Assembly: GCA_027605045.1 (NCBI GenBank)
Contig: JAQFWX010000004.1
Location: 310,001 to 374,000 of the forward strand
DNA from: Phallus indusiatus
Lineage: Eukaryota; Basidiomycota; Agaricomycetes; Phallales; Phallaceae
Direction of reading: 5' to 3'
Length of the DNA: 64,000 bases
Part shown: positions 9,936-21,533 of the stretch, one piece after another
Layout: each line of letters opens with the position of its first letter
Numbering within the stretch: the stretch's first letter is position 1
The notes under the pieces: model-generated
Told to the model about the DNA's origin: nothing
The model's database searches: none
Seen by the model: the letters and a program-made list of their open reading frames with translations, nothing else
Program-made: the position numbers and the translations under genes

Positions 9936-11584
9936 TTATGCTTATGTTCAACTTGGATTGGAAAATGCTCTAAGAAAACCGCAATGACCGTGTCAAAGAA
10001 TGGTCGCAACTTGTCAGTTTCTACATCACTCCTCAAATGGAGGATTTGTTCGACGAGGGCATTCACACGTTAGGAGTGCCCGTGCAGCAGTGTTACTCCA
10101 TTTTCGTTACGAAAGTAAAACGGACCTCGCTTCGTGTTTGCTACGAATTGAACTGATCTGGGATTAGCGTTTATTACGCTGAGTTTTTTTTTCCTTTTTC
10201 GTAGAAAATATGCAACTTACTTTCTTTCTTTCTCTAATCGTCCACAACACTGGCAACCTGAAGTCCACCCCCAAACAAGCAATCGTTCCGGGGCCCGACG
10301 TGGTAATACGGTGGTATTCAATCATTGGATATAAAGATTAATTCAAATCACTTTCTGTAAAATTAGAATATTCCTTGAAATGCGAGTACATACTATACTC
10401 AACCTTGAAGTGTTGATCGCGGTTTCCGGTCATGATTATGCATCATTCATCATAAAATACACTTTAAACGAAGCAGCGTACTTTCATGGGCAAGTCCCAG
10501 CACGCCAAGTTCGGCATTACGGGACCTGCGGAGCTTGAAACGGAGTGTGAAGGGAGTTGGTCCTTCCTTCTATTCCTTCTTGTTTATTGATTCGGTAACG
10601 CGGTAAAAAGTACTCTTGATCTTGCATTTTGACCTCGATCATAACTTGTGCTATTTCTAAGGTATCATCGCGTGGGGAAAGATAAGAAGAATCTCTTAAC
10701 GAGGTGTTGGAGCACTTTAATTTCTGCCTCGCGTTTTGCATGTGCGCATGGACGACAAAGCGCTTCTTCAAGTTCTCCTGTGATAATGGTCGCCTGCAGG
10801 CTTGTCCTTTTTTCGAAACTAAAAGCATTATCATTCTTAGACTTTCGATACTCCCGTTCCTCTTCGCGTATTTTACTTCTTATATCTGGCTCGTATGATC
10901 CTGAGATGACCCGCAACTCGTTTACGACTTTCAGGGCTTGCATTCATGTTAGAGCAAAGTGAATGCTTCGTCTCTTCCATCGACGTTATTAGTCGTGGTG
11001 AATATATCTGCTGTACCCATGTCTCGCTCCATGCAACCATGCACCCTGCCCGTTTTCAGCGTTGTCTCATTAGGTACTACAGTACCTTGATCAGCGATTC
11101 TCAATCAAGATCAGAAGAACCAGGCATGTCTGTGCTCATGACTCAGTGATGAATACTCAAACATCCAATCCTATTTCGCATGAGCCGATCTTCCCAGGTG
11201 ATTTTTTTTTTCAATGTCAAAAAGCCGATTTAGCATTTTTTAATATCAAATACCTCGATGATCATTTCAATTCCTTGATTTATGCATGCTTCTTTGCTAA
11301 TAATTTCATCCAGATCTATTCCGGATAATTCACATTTCTCCTTTTTTTCCTCATGCCATTGAGAATGAAGGGAGAAATATTATGGAGACATGTGTCAGGA
11401 TGTAGGATCTTTGGCTTTGAAGACTTTGTGATGATGTCGGCGTATCTTTTTTTTTTGAGTTGTTTTGCGGTTTCACCGGCCACCGGGTGTGTTCTACGTT
11501 AAAAATTTTCCGATATCGGGTGCCAATAGGTGAGAATGCTTGCACACGTTCGACCAGGAACAAACAACTGACATCCAGGTAAAA
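9936..11584. other. Spacer between the two LysM duplication units
   Basis: Largely non-coding. It holds a roughly 60-bp trace at 10500-10560 similar to part of the inverted duplication (TTCGGCA...CGGAG.TTGAAA..GAGTGT, matching 3630-3690). Two overlapping charged minus-strand frames at 10517-10943 are listed separately. Poly-T/A runs occur near 11200 and 11445. Confidence 0.4.
10517..10943 (-). other. Possible charged coding fragment
   Basis: Two overlapping minus-strand frames encode Lys/Glu-rich, helix-prone sequence (KIREEEREYRKSKND, then DDTLEIAQVMIEVKMQDQEY). A frame change or an intron would be needed to join them, and I found neither a convincing start nor a known domain. This could be a decayed gene or chance. 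Confidence 0.2.
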
Positions 11585-12242
11585 GGTCGATTGAGTTATG
11601 AACGAGGGACAGCACAGCATCTCTCTCGCAGAATTGTCTCATTTGAAAAATACATCTTTAATAAATTCCCGCGCATCGGTCTGTGGATTTCAAAAGCTAC
11701 GGAAACTTGAGCGTAATAGGCACAGATACTGGGTATGAATTGGAAAATAATATGTCCCGATGATGGAGTCAGTGATGAAGTCAGAAGTTTTCTGAAATTG
11801 TTGACGCTTGGCAAATCAAGACCATACAAAATACAAAGATCTAAATTAGTCGAAATTAGCATCATAAAAAAGCACGGAATGCACTAATCAAAAATCCAAA
11901 CTGGTGAACAGAGAACATTGGAAGACGTTTGGCGCCATGAGGTGACACTAATTCATTTACCTGTTGCCGCTAATGCCGTCATACCAGATCATACGAGGCC
12001 ATACCTTAGTTCATCAAAAGAAGGCAGCTGACCATGCGTCACCAGACATTTTTTGAAAAGGAAGAACGACACGTCGAACCTTGAAAATTTACGGCGTTAT
12101 TATCCACCTGGCCGGGGTATCCGTGCTGGCGAAGTCTCTCATTATTCCAAAAACATTTGGCATGACAAACGCGAAGAATCACTGAGCGATTTTCTAGTGT
12201 ATTCTAAAATGTGATAATCCTGTTTTTAGTGTCATAATTTAC

Positions 12243-12254
12243 GGTATATAAAAG
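12243..12254 (+). promoter_or_regulatory. TATA box of LysM gene 2
   Basis: GTATATAAAAGC lies about 65-75 bp upstream of the ATG at 12318, a good fungal TATA position. The corresponding site in the first copy lacks the TATATAAA core. Confidence 0.65.
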
Positions 12255-12317
12255 CCCTATTCGCGTCACTCGTGTTCTCCAGTGTGCATACACCCCACTT
12301 CCTATTCAACAGTAGTC

Positions 12318-12842
12318 ATGGCACGTTTCACTGCTTACTCACTCCTCGCTTTTGCACTGAGCGGGTTAGTTATTGCTTCTCCTCTCATTCTACGTCGTCA
12401 GAGTTCCGTTCCGGCTCCTAGTAACGTCGCCCCTGGCACCGTCACCACAGGATGTGCTACATACCACACCGCTGTCAGCGGCGACACGTGTTTTCTTCTT
12501 GAAGGAGAGTTCAACATCACGGACATCTCCTTCCACACGTTGAATTTGGGCGTCAACGCCCAGTGCACTAATCTCATCGCAGACCTCGCATATTGCGTTG
12601 AGGCAGCTGCAAACAGCACCACGCCGCCTCCCACAGGTGTCACTCCTCCAAGTAATGTCGCTCCTGGAACAATCACAACGGGATGCGCGCAATACTTCAC
12701 TGTTACGTCCGGCCTGACCTGCGATTTGATTGACAACGAGTTCAACATCACGCTCGCCCAATTTTTGACATTCAATACAGCAGTCAATTCCGGATGTACT
12801 AATCTCATCGCTGAGGACGCATACTGCGTGCAAAGCGCGTAG
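12318..12842 (+). CDS. Secreted two-LysM protein 2, 174 aa
   Basis: The ATG at 12318 gives the same signal peptide as the upstream paralogue (MARFTAYSLLAFALSG ... LILRRQS). Two LysM modules follow: GCATYHTAVSGDTC ... LIADLAYCV and GCAQYFTVTSGLTC ... LIAEDAYCV. The linker is longer here (NSTTPPPTGVTPPSN), with NIT and NST sequons for N-glycosylation. The role is expected to be extracellular chitin-oligomer binding without catalysis. Divergence from copy 1 is concentrated in module residues, while the signal peptide is conserved. That suggests functional diversification after the duplication, although gene conversion at the 5' end is also possible. Intronless, with a recognisable TATA box upstream. 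Confidence 0.9.
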   Translation: MARFTAYSLLAFALSGLVIASPLILRRQSSVPAPSNVAPGTVTTGCATYHTAVSGDTCFLLEGEFNITDISFHTLNLGVNAQCTNLIADLAYCVEAAANSTTPPPTGVTPPSNVAPGTITTGCAQYFTVTSGLTCDLIDNEFNITLAQFLTFNTAVNSGCTNLIAEDAYCVQSA

Positions 12843-13257
12843 GGTCGATTGTGGTGCGTGTTGAAGAAGTAGGGGAATTGGGTAGTAGTAAGGGAAACAC
12901 GCGGTCAATAATCCAATTAGTTAGTGATTGGGCTACGGTCATGGACATGTAACAATTGACTACAAACTGTAAATGGACGAAAACGTCACTAAATGTAACT
13001 TTTTCCATCCCTCCTCCACTCGAGACTCTGAAAAAAAGGTGGCGCCGATGTAGCTTTAGCCATACCGCGTCAGACCCTGCGTCAGTCATCACTAGCACTT
13101 CTCAGAAGTTTCGAATTCGATTGGGGTTTGAGGTATTTTATTTTCCCGGTGGGTGTTCTTCAATGGCATGCGGCAGAAGCACGCGCATATCTGATGCTGA
13201 TTATCCAGATCCGAAACTGCTTTCCTTTTAATTAATCTGAATCTTGTAAATTCTATG

Positions 13258-14008
13258 TGCAATATCAGAGACAACGTTGAATCCTTACTTGACACCAAGA
13301 AATGTCGGACAACAGAGCCATCGCCTGCCGCATTGCTGGGGAAAAAAATAGGATTGGCTTTATTGTTTTACACTCCATTTCAAACTCCGATGACCTTCCC
13401 CAGTGCCGAGTTTGGCTTGATGTGCCGAAATTTAGTCGACAACTTGACAACTTGTCGACACATCTGCATCAGACTTCTGACTTTTGACCCGCCTACCGAT
13501 ATGAAGTCACTGCCTTGCGATCGTCGCTCGTAATGAGAAACAACACGGACAGTTTGAAGGCCTCTGACGTTCCTTTTTCCAGTTTAAAGAGTCAAGATTT
13601 AGGTTGCCATGTCAGTAGCTGTGCCACGCGTAATCCTAACACTGCGTTCGAACTTTAAGCTCTCGGCTATCGCAGTCGATCATTGATATATGTTAGAGAA
13701 TCCCCTGAATAAATATATCAATACGACATCGAACTACATAACTCGACCTCGACTCGACTCTCAATAACACAACAGCAACACGCTGGAACTCGTCCCTACA
13801 CAATTCATATGAATGCAACGTTTGATGGCACAGGGACAGCTTTTGATTGTCTTATTGCACAAACCGTTCCTGTTATTCTGGGAAATGGACAGCTACATAC
13901 AGATATTGGAGGACCAGCCGTTGTGATTTCTAGTAAGATTTCAGATGTATTCTAACATCCTCATTGATTGAATTCTTCTATGGATATTGTGTTGAATATC
14001 GTTCTCCG
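13258..14008 (+). pseudogene. Inverted copy of the membrane-gene promoter and exon 1
   Basis: This is copy B of the 3047-3772 segment, in opposite orientation and about 10 kb away. It retains the upstream region, an intact ATG at 13809 and the full first exon (MNATFDGTG then AFDCLIAQTVPVI). The intron 1 donor (GTAAGA) and branch site (CTAAC) are also present. The 3' splice site is mutated from TAG to TGG (A to G at 13982). After GTTCTCCG at 14008 no further gene sequence follows. Unspliced translation stops within the former intron, giving a peptide of about 47 residues. It is therefore a 5' gene fragment that could still be transcribed but cannot make the membrane protein. Confidence 0.8.
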
Positions 14009-16791
14009 CTGTTGAAAGGATGTTGTTTTTAGAGAAGACACAGGAGCCGCTGAATCCAAAATGCTAGTTCTAGAATTTGATAATTGAGGGTAACGACGAG
14101 CGCTGTTGTCGTCAGATGAGTTCTTAGTGATATATGAATCCGTTGTCGTTATAACCCGATGATGTTGTTCAAAGTAGAGTCGACAGCCCGAAGAATTTGC
14201 AACATGTGGCAGCTCATGGCTTCAGATTTAAGCGCATTGCATAGGCGTCTTCACCGTCGTGATCTAACGGGCATAACCATAACCAGAACGAGTCAAACGC
14301 GACTTACTATGCTTGTATAAGAAATAAACTGACAATATTTTTCTTCAATCTTGCTCACAGTGAACCCTGATGTGTCCCGATCATCCCGATTATCGGAAAG
14401 GCCTAATGCCGCTCTGTTTACAGCCCTATAAACAGTTGCCATAGCTTCCTCCAGGGCGCTTTTTTAGTCATTTGCCATGAACGGACGGGTGGTGCAAGAT
14501 AGGTCCATACGCGATTGAATCATCAGTTTTTTTTTGCTAGTCCAAGTCGACGGTGCGATCGTAAAACAGATATTGATATAACGTGCCCATATGGTTCTTT
14601 TCCTCCTTCTAAATCTTCTTCCCTATAAAATGAATTAATTTCAAGGCGTACGCAGATATTGACAACATGAACAAGAACATGCATTTTGGCTAGAATGTGT
14701 CCGACAATTCGACCTTTACTGTCCTCGGCGACGTACGATAGCTGGGGTCACGATAGGGCATAGTATAAATCTATCATATCATATATTAAGAACGCACACG
14801 CCCATTTTTTGGCAGAAGAAACTTACAATATCGCAAAGTATAGTTTTCTGGCAGATTATTTAGGTTACACGCTTACATATTTAGAAGGTCACTTACCTAA
14901 ACCATGTAAGGGCATCGATTAAAATTTATGGAATCCAACGTATAGCTGCGTAGTGCTAGTGACCGACTGAAGTCATCTGGATGCGATTTAGAGAGACACT
15001 GGCGGCGATAGCAAAGAGGTTTCTCAAGGAAGCCAAAGAGCGGAGTCTGAATTGTGCAGGAAACAGCGTCTGCAATCGTCCAATCGTGACTCGTCGGTGT
15101 TTGCCGGGCACAGATAAGATAGCGGTAACAGAGGTAGAACAAAAACGATGCGTCCTGGTCTCTCCCCATTTCATCTTTCATTTTCCTACTCGCAATTTTA
15201 TCGTTCTTTTTCCATGAGATTCTTTCTTTGTTACCCAAAATCTGCTTAATCTGACCTTCGCCTGTTCCAGTTTCTAGTTTTCTTATTCGCATTTCTGTTT
15301 TACCCTCTGTATTACACTTATTCTCCTCTTAATTCGCACTCAAACGACGAAGCCCTTCTCAAACAACTTCAACTGTATCAATAAAGACGCCGTCTCTATC
15401 AGCCACCTCGGATTCAGATTTTACTTGCATTCGTCTCACTCTCTCGTTCTTGTTTCCATTTTCGTTTTTCTTATCCATGTCCTGAATTTCTCCTTTCCTT
15501 ATCTTACATTCTCCCTTACATCTTAAATTCTACTTCTTGCGCCTCTTGTTTCACGAAAATCGCTTATCCATGACTAGTTTTTTGTGAATCGGCTCATGTC
15601 GACTCCCAACAACAGTCTTTACATTTCTCTCGACATCACATTCGGTTTCTCACCTACTAGTAGTTTTCCCCGTTCGTTTCGTTGGATCGCCTGGTTTTGG
15701 TGGTCAAAAAGCATCGGAGAGCCTTTTCTTTTGTCACTGACGACGGAGCGTCAGGATTAAAGTCCCCAGGAGATGACTAGATCCGAGACGGGCTATCCAT
15801 GGAAAGTCCCGAAATGCGCGATATTTACCGAGTCACGTTACACAACGCGTAGCCTCATTGTTTCAGAAAAATTGTATATATACTACAAACGATTATCTAC
15901 AATAAACAATTAATTTTCCCCCCATTTTTCTCTCTATTTTCCCAAACACACAATCACTGATTCCCGTATCTTTCCTGCCACTCTCCTGAGGCGCACTCGT
16001 CAACCCCCTTGAAATTGTAACACTAGAGACACCGTCTCAAAAGTGCGAGAGCGAATGGAGGGTCCGGTTCGGGCAGGAGCAAGCACCTAAAAGATAAAAA
16101 CGCTTAGAAACCAGCCGGATGGTTTCCCGTTGAAGAAAGAAGTTCAAGTAGTCTATATCTGGGTAATGAAAACACGGGGATTGAGCATATACGGAGGTCT
16201 AAAGTTGTGGCTGCAAAGCTGTCTTGGCGTCGGTCGGGCCCGGGGTGGACCGGGTACCGAAAGAGCGGTGCACCAACATTTCGTCCTACAACGGATCGTG
16301 TTCGAGTGCTTTCTTAAGATGAGCTAATTCATAATGTAATACTTGATTCCAATTCTTAAGAATAACGGTGGCATTCAAGTATGTATTCCTGGCGAGATCC
16401 AACGACTCTGATCACGAGAAAGAATAAAAAGCTTGCGAAGACTACAATTGGCCCAAATTAACCTTGATTTTCTCGGTTAGCCCACATGTGAATTTCTTTG
16501 CATGAAAGTGTCTCCGCGCTAAGTAGAGGCTGATGGTCATTATGCATTGATTAAGGCCACTGCCTTCCTTTAATTATATTCCCTGGCAGTCGTGTTTACT
16601 GTTTGGCTAGCTGAAATGCCAAATCTCTGTGATCAATGATCACATGTCGTATAACGGAAGGAGTTGAAATTACATATATCACATTCTTCAAATACACTTG
16701 GAATAAATACCCCGATATTCTACTAAAAGCGTTTAAATTGAAATTGTGAGAAGCCTGTTAGTGTAAACCTGAGATGACCGTACCATTATGT
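14009..16791. other. Long non-coding stretch with a dispersed repeat
   Basis: No gene is supported. A minus-strand frame at 14897-15292 (131 codons) has no recognisable domain. From about 15300 to 15600 the plus strand is strongly pyrimidine-rich. The part at about 15870-16020 resembles 34250-34410 and is listed as a repeat. Confidence 0.4.
15870..16020 (+). repeat. Dispersed repeat, copy 1
   Basis: Shares an ordered series of blocks with 34250-34410: TGTATATATA, CACACAAxCACTGxTTCCC, TTCCTGCC...CTCCTGA and GGCGCAC. Identity is moderate with several indels. It is probably a diverged mobile-element end or an old duplication. No coding content is seen in either copy. Confidence 0.5.
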
Positions 16792-16969
16792 TTAAAAGCC
16801 AGGCAACATCCCAGCATCCTGTTCAGGAGTAAGCTCTTTTGAGGCATCATCTGATAAGTCAGTTAATAATAGCGTCGGTCATTCACTCTCAAAATTTACC
16901 TGTAGGCAGAGCTATCGCTGTAGTGACTGCAATGATGAAGACAGATGTGAGAAGACGAGTGATAGACAT
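16792..16969 (-). CDS. Small secreted peptide, 42 aa, two exons
   Basis: The ATG at 16969 begins MSITRLLTSVFIIAVTTA, a strong signal peptide ending IALP. Exon 1 (16969-16900) is followed by a 49-bp intron with donor GTAAAT, branch TTAAC and acceptor ATCAG. Exon 2 (16850-16792) encodes an acidic tail, DDASKELTPEQDAGMLPGF, then a TAA. A TATATAA element lies about 80 bp upstream (around 17050). The mature peptide would be only about 20 residues, acidic and cysteine-free. No family is recognised. It could be a small secreted effector-like or signalling peptide. The splice fit, TATA box and signal peptide support it. Confidence 0.6.
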
Positions 16970-19530
16970 AGTGTAATAACGAGAATGTAGGAAGAAAATT
17001 TTGCTGAAGTGTGATATGAATTAAAAAGAAAGGTATGTACGGCTTGGCATTTATATACGGATCCCACAGTTGATAGATGAGAGAGTCAAATAACCTGGAA
17101 ACGGTGTTCAAGCTCTGAGTTTCAGTATAATAGAAACCCAATTGTTCTGACTGGATAAGAAGAAATCATCCAAATAGTAAGAATACAATGAGAGTTCAGC
17201 AATCAACAATGTCAGGCTGAAGACTGGAGCCATCCAACTTGATCACTGCGTTGCCATACCATATGATCTCTTGTTGATCCCAATGAATTGGGCGGATATC
17301 AACTCTACATACAACAAATATCTGAGCAGTTAATTGGTTGGTCTTCTGGTTTTCTGGATCCGCAGGCTACAAGTCATCGTCACACTCCTACAACAGGTGT
17401 ATGCTTTTTTTGATGGGCATACATAAATACTAGTAATATGTCAGCGGGTATCTCATTTCCGAACCCTTTTAAAGTCTTTCCCAGAACAGCAATCATATCG
17501 ATAGTTCCACACGAAGATAAATTTATTCAGGCATGATGGTTGGCTCCTCATTAGTACTTCTGATATTGAATGGGTGGAGTAATTTTTGGTCGGAATTTGG
17601 AAAGTGCCTCACTGTTTGATTCGTCATCACTTGAATCTTCACTGGCACACCGTTGAGAACTGTAACTATTAAACTGGAGGAATGCTTGGTGGAGCGATAT
17701 AATTGTGAGTTGGGGCAGTATTTCCATATCAACTTGAACTCAATTGTTTGAACTCATTTAATAACCCGGGAGAAACCATCCGCATGATGTCCGTTATACA
17801 ATGTGAACGGCCCTGGAAATTTGGCCAAAGCTATAGTAATTTCAAACAAAACTCATTAAAGCTGTACACTGATTTCCCATATGCTTTTGGTAGCTATGCC
17901 ATGAAGCCTTCAAGGGTTCCTTTTGGCGCAGTATACCGCATCAACAGTGGCGGATAAACGTTTTATTATATACATATGGGACAAAGTGGCAAATAAAGAA
18001 TAGCCAAACATTCCAATATGATCGACAATACGATTGAACGAGTATGGAATCTTTTCTCGGTGCGGTCTTAGGTATTACTTACCATGCTCGCTACTCACCG
18101 GTACACCGGCTTCAGATAGTATCCGAAATATTTAGCCTTTATCGAACGCAATTTTCATTGGAGGTGATTCCGGCTTGATTTCAGCAACACGCGTTCATGT
18201 TCGGATACCAAACGGAGTGAAAGTCTCACGTCTTTCTGATTGATACTTTTATCTGGATCATTCCTAATTGATTATGTTGAGACTCGCAATTCCTACCTAT
18301 AGTACGTTCTCAAACCAAACACTGACTCATAGGAGGCGCTGACGTGGTAGTACGGCTCCGGGCTCCTGTCCCGGTACTCCTGGCATGGCGTCTAAATCTC
18401 GAAATTTTTGAAAGTTGAAACTGCCTCTGCGATTGACAGATATTCTAAACGCTCATTTCCGCACGTTTTCGCACGTATACCTGTACGTGCGTTAAATGCT
18501 GTGTTCATTCAGTATTCTTCTGGACTAATTATCGTATGCGATACTCTGCGCAAACCGCAGCTCTGCACGCAGGCCCCATCATCTATAGTATAGCTGCCAT
18601 GACCACATCTTGAAGCCAATCAGGTACGTACGCACCCGAAGCACGTCTTAGTGTCACTGATAATTCTGCCCTGATTGCTATACACCTCTTGCGGATAATG
18701 ATCGGCACAAACATGACAGGATGGAGGAAACGGCTTAAAATCGGCAGGGAAATCGTTTGTCTACCTAAGAAGGTTCTTTTCCTTGGTGCCTTTCAAATGA
18801 GAAATGAGATACAGGTTAGGCTTTTTCGACATCCCAGAGTACCATATTGATTTGATTATCTGATGTTCCAGTATTCGCAATCACTCAATCTGTCTGGAAT
18901 GTCTGGATTAAGTCCAACCGGGAATCTACGGCATTTGAAGCTTGAAGCTTCCAGTTTTAGATTTCGAACTCGTATTAGACATCAGGATCGACTTGCTACA
19001 CTATCCTGAACTACGCGCGCACAGAAAGAAGTGGCTAAAGCGTTCGAGCTGTTCCTTGTACTTGGACAAAACCGGCTGCATAGCCAATCTGTACGCAGTA
19101 TAGATCACACGCTCCGCCGCTTAATGACACCGGTCGCCGCTGTGAACGGGGCATCGGCTTCTTCGAGACTTTCTTGACAGACAACCGGTTGTCAGAGAAC
19201 GTCTACTACTTGTCTTTAACCCCGTGCAATTGGAGGGACGATATGTTCGACGGACGATGCCTCGCTGGTAGCATGCAGGATGTTGGATAAAGGATTCCTT
19301 GCAAACTTTAAATATAGCAGATTTCTTAATCAATGTAAAAGCTGTAAGCGGTTGAAGCATTAGCACTATCTATTTGGAGGTTACGCAACTGCGGACCTCA
19401 ATCCCAATATTAACGGCGACTCTATCAGACATTAATTTCATCAATTTGTAAACAACTCCGAAGCCAGGTTCGCGCATATGCGATGCACCTCCCCACTGGC
19501 TACTATTCATATGCTTGCGTTCGCGAACAC
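16970..19530. other. Mostly non-coding region
   Basis: No gene could be supported. A short minus-strand frame beginning ATGGAAATACTGCCCC near 17727 encodes about 58 residues with an acidic Ser-rich patch (EDSSDDESNSEA), but has no domain and no visible splice partners. Confidence 0.35.
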
Positions 19531-19537
19531 TATAAAA
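19531..19537 (+). promoter_or_regulatory. TATA box of the peroxygenase gene
   Basis: TATAAAA lies 98-104 bp upstream of the ATG at 19635 and is the only good core element there. Confidence 0.6.
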
Positions 19538-19634
19538 GCGGGGCCAAAGAGCATCTCTTGACTGACAACTTGAACACCCTGACAGATCCACCACCGTCCC
19601 TTCCTCCCCTAACTTAACTCCTGCAATCTTTCTT

Positions 19635-21095
19635 ATGGCAAAATTCTCTTTTCTGTTGCCTCTCGTAGCTCTGGTCACTGGAGCTGTAGGGATGCCTCAA
19701 TACCAGTCCCTTGCAGGTCTGACGGAAAGAGAGCTCCAGGCTCTCCTTCCGAGGTTGAATGTCATCCCAACTCCTCAGCCTCCTCCTCCAATCAATGCTT
19801 CCTTTGTTCAGTTGGTTAACGATCCAGCTCATCCCTTTTTACCTCTTCGTCCAGGAGATATCCGTGGTCCTTGCCCTGGTTTGAATACTTTGGCTTCTCA
19901 TGGTGTAAGTATCGCAGTACTTTGTCCGATTTCACTGATTTAATTTTACTGTGATAGTATCTTCCCCGCAACGGAATCGCGACTCCAGGCCAAATCTTAA
20001 CAGCTGTTCAAGAAGGTTAGCTTCTTATTCATATATGCGATATTAAACTTTCGGTCTCACACATTTCACATTAAAGGCTTCGGCATGGATTACGAAACGG
20101 CGACCCTTCTCGCGTTCTCTACCATGCTTGTCGATGGCAATCCTCTCACTAATTTGATGAGTATCGGGAGCAAAACAAACTCAACCGGTCCCAATCCCCC
20201 AAGCCCGGCAATTGTTGGAGGATTAGACACACATGGCGTTTTCGAAGGTAAAGTCTTCGATTTTTTCTATCTGATGCACATTCATTTCTCACATGGGTAT
20301 TTGACATGCGTGTTACATTTCATTTTACAGGTGATGCCAGTATGACCCGCCGTGCGTCCCGCTATTGAGCTTATTTTGGCCATCTCTTTGCTGATTCCCA
20401 TGTTTTATTAATAGTGGACTTCTTCTTTGGTGATAATCACGATTTTAATCCCGGTCTTTTCTCACAGGTAAGCAGCTCAAGTGCAGATCCACCGCCTGTT
20501 TGAGTTTGATCTAACAATACTCCGACAATAACAGTTCGTCAACTTCAGTAACACATTCGGTGGTGGAAACTACAACTTGACTGTTGCCGCCGAATTGCGA
20601 TTCGCGCGTATTCAAGAAAGTATCGCAACTAACCCAACGTTCTCAATCCTTTCCCCGCGTTTCACCACAGCTTATGGCGAATCTGCATTCGCACTTATTT
20701 TCTTCGTCGACGGTCGCAAAGCCGATGGTATCCTCCCAATAGACGATGCACTGAGTTTCTTCCGGGACCACCGTTTTCCAGAAGACTTCCATCGTAATGA
20801 TGTATCGAAAACCGGCTTGATGCTAAACAAGGCGATCGACGCAATTTTCTTGGCGCATCCTACTCAACCGGGAAAAAATAATGGAACTGCAGTCAACTCT
20901 TTCACTGTCGACCCCAACTCGCCGAATCTCAGTGACTCGTGCGGACTGTACACTAATTTCGTCCAGAACATCTTCCTCCCTCTTTATCCCAATCCCACAG
21001 GTATCTTGAAGGACAATCTTAATGCCAATCTCGGTTTCTTTTTCGCACCCTTTGCCGCAGCAAATTGCACCCAGCTCTTCCCGTTCGGAGAATGA
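19635..21095 (+). CDS. Unspecific peroxygenase (heme-thiolate peroxidase)
   Basis: The spliced model is 377 aa from six exons: 19635-19904, 19958-20015, 20077-20247, 20331-20351 (21 nt), 20415-20467 and 20535-21095. All introns are GT...AG and phases agree. A signal peptide (MAKFSFLLPLVALVTGA) is followed by PCPGLNTLASHGYLPRNG, whose PCP cysteine is the heme-iron thiolate ligand. The EGDASMTR motif spans the 21-nt exon and its neighbours and carries the Glu/Arg acid-base pair of the long UPO class. Several N-glycosylation sites are present. The family uses hydrogen peroxide to hydroxylate or epoxidise aromatics and alkanes outside the cell. Length and motifs are complete, so the enzyme is probably functional. 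Confidence 0.92.
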
Positions 21096-21323
21096 GCGGT
21101 AATCGGGGAATATCAGGTTGACTCCCCATGCCTGAGGATAGACTTTTAGAGTTTTCTTAGTAGCCTGTTCGATTTCACTTTCATATATGCTGGTTGAAAG
21201 ATACGGACAACAATACATATTTCAAATTAGCGTAGGTCAATATAAAAAATAATAGTCAAATTGTCACATTGTTAGTAGTCGTCAGAAGTAAGACAACCTG
21301 CTAAAGTGAGCGTGAGAGTAAGG

Positions 21324-21337
21324 TGTCAAAATTTTAT
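21324..21337. repeat. LINE target-site duplication, 3' side
   Basis: TGTCAAAATTTTAT here is identical to 30842-30855 and flanks the minus-strand LINE precisely. A GT dinucleotide run at the element's 3' end follows directly. Confidence 0.85.
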
Positions 21338-21533
21338 GTGTGTGTGTGTGTGTGTGAGTCCTATAAGTCTCGAAGGGCCTGGCCCTATGTATTGAGACTT
21401 TTCCTTCGTCGTGTTCCTCTTTGCTGCTTAGGTCCCTCTGCATTTGTCCTGATAGCCTGGAATATCTGTCGTCTCCGTCTATTTCTTTTTGCTTGTTGCT
21501 TATTGGTGCTTCTCCTGTTTATGAGTGTGACGG

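Larger units (their letters stand above)
11585..13010 (+). repeat. Tandem segmental duplication, unit B
   Basis: Second unit of the LysM duplication, colinear with 8580-9935. It includes about 730 bp of upstream sequence, the gene, and about 170 bp of downstream sequence up to CTAAATGTAACTTTTTCC. Similarity fades there, before the inverted membrane-gene fragment begins near 13258. Confidence 0.8.

Noticed and set aside
14897..15292. 131-codon minus-strand frame
   Set aside because: No recognisable domain, no promoter and no splice partners in a long non-coding region.
17523..17957. Short opposing frames as a small gene
   Set aside because: The most plausible reading (about 58 codons from 17727) has no domain, signal peptide or conserved splice structure.
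20352..20414. Premature stop after EGDASMTRRASRY in the peroxygenase
   Set aside because: A GTGCGT donor at 20352 starts an intron that removes the stop; the spliced reading restores the expected motif.
21338..21356. GT dinucleotide microsatellite as an independent repeat
   Set aside because: It sits exactly at the LINE 3' end next to the target-site duplication, so it is the element's tail rather than a separate feature.
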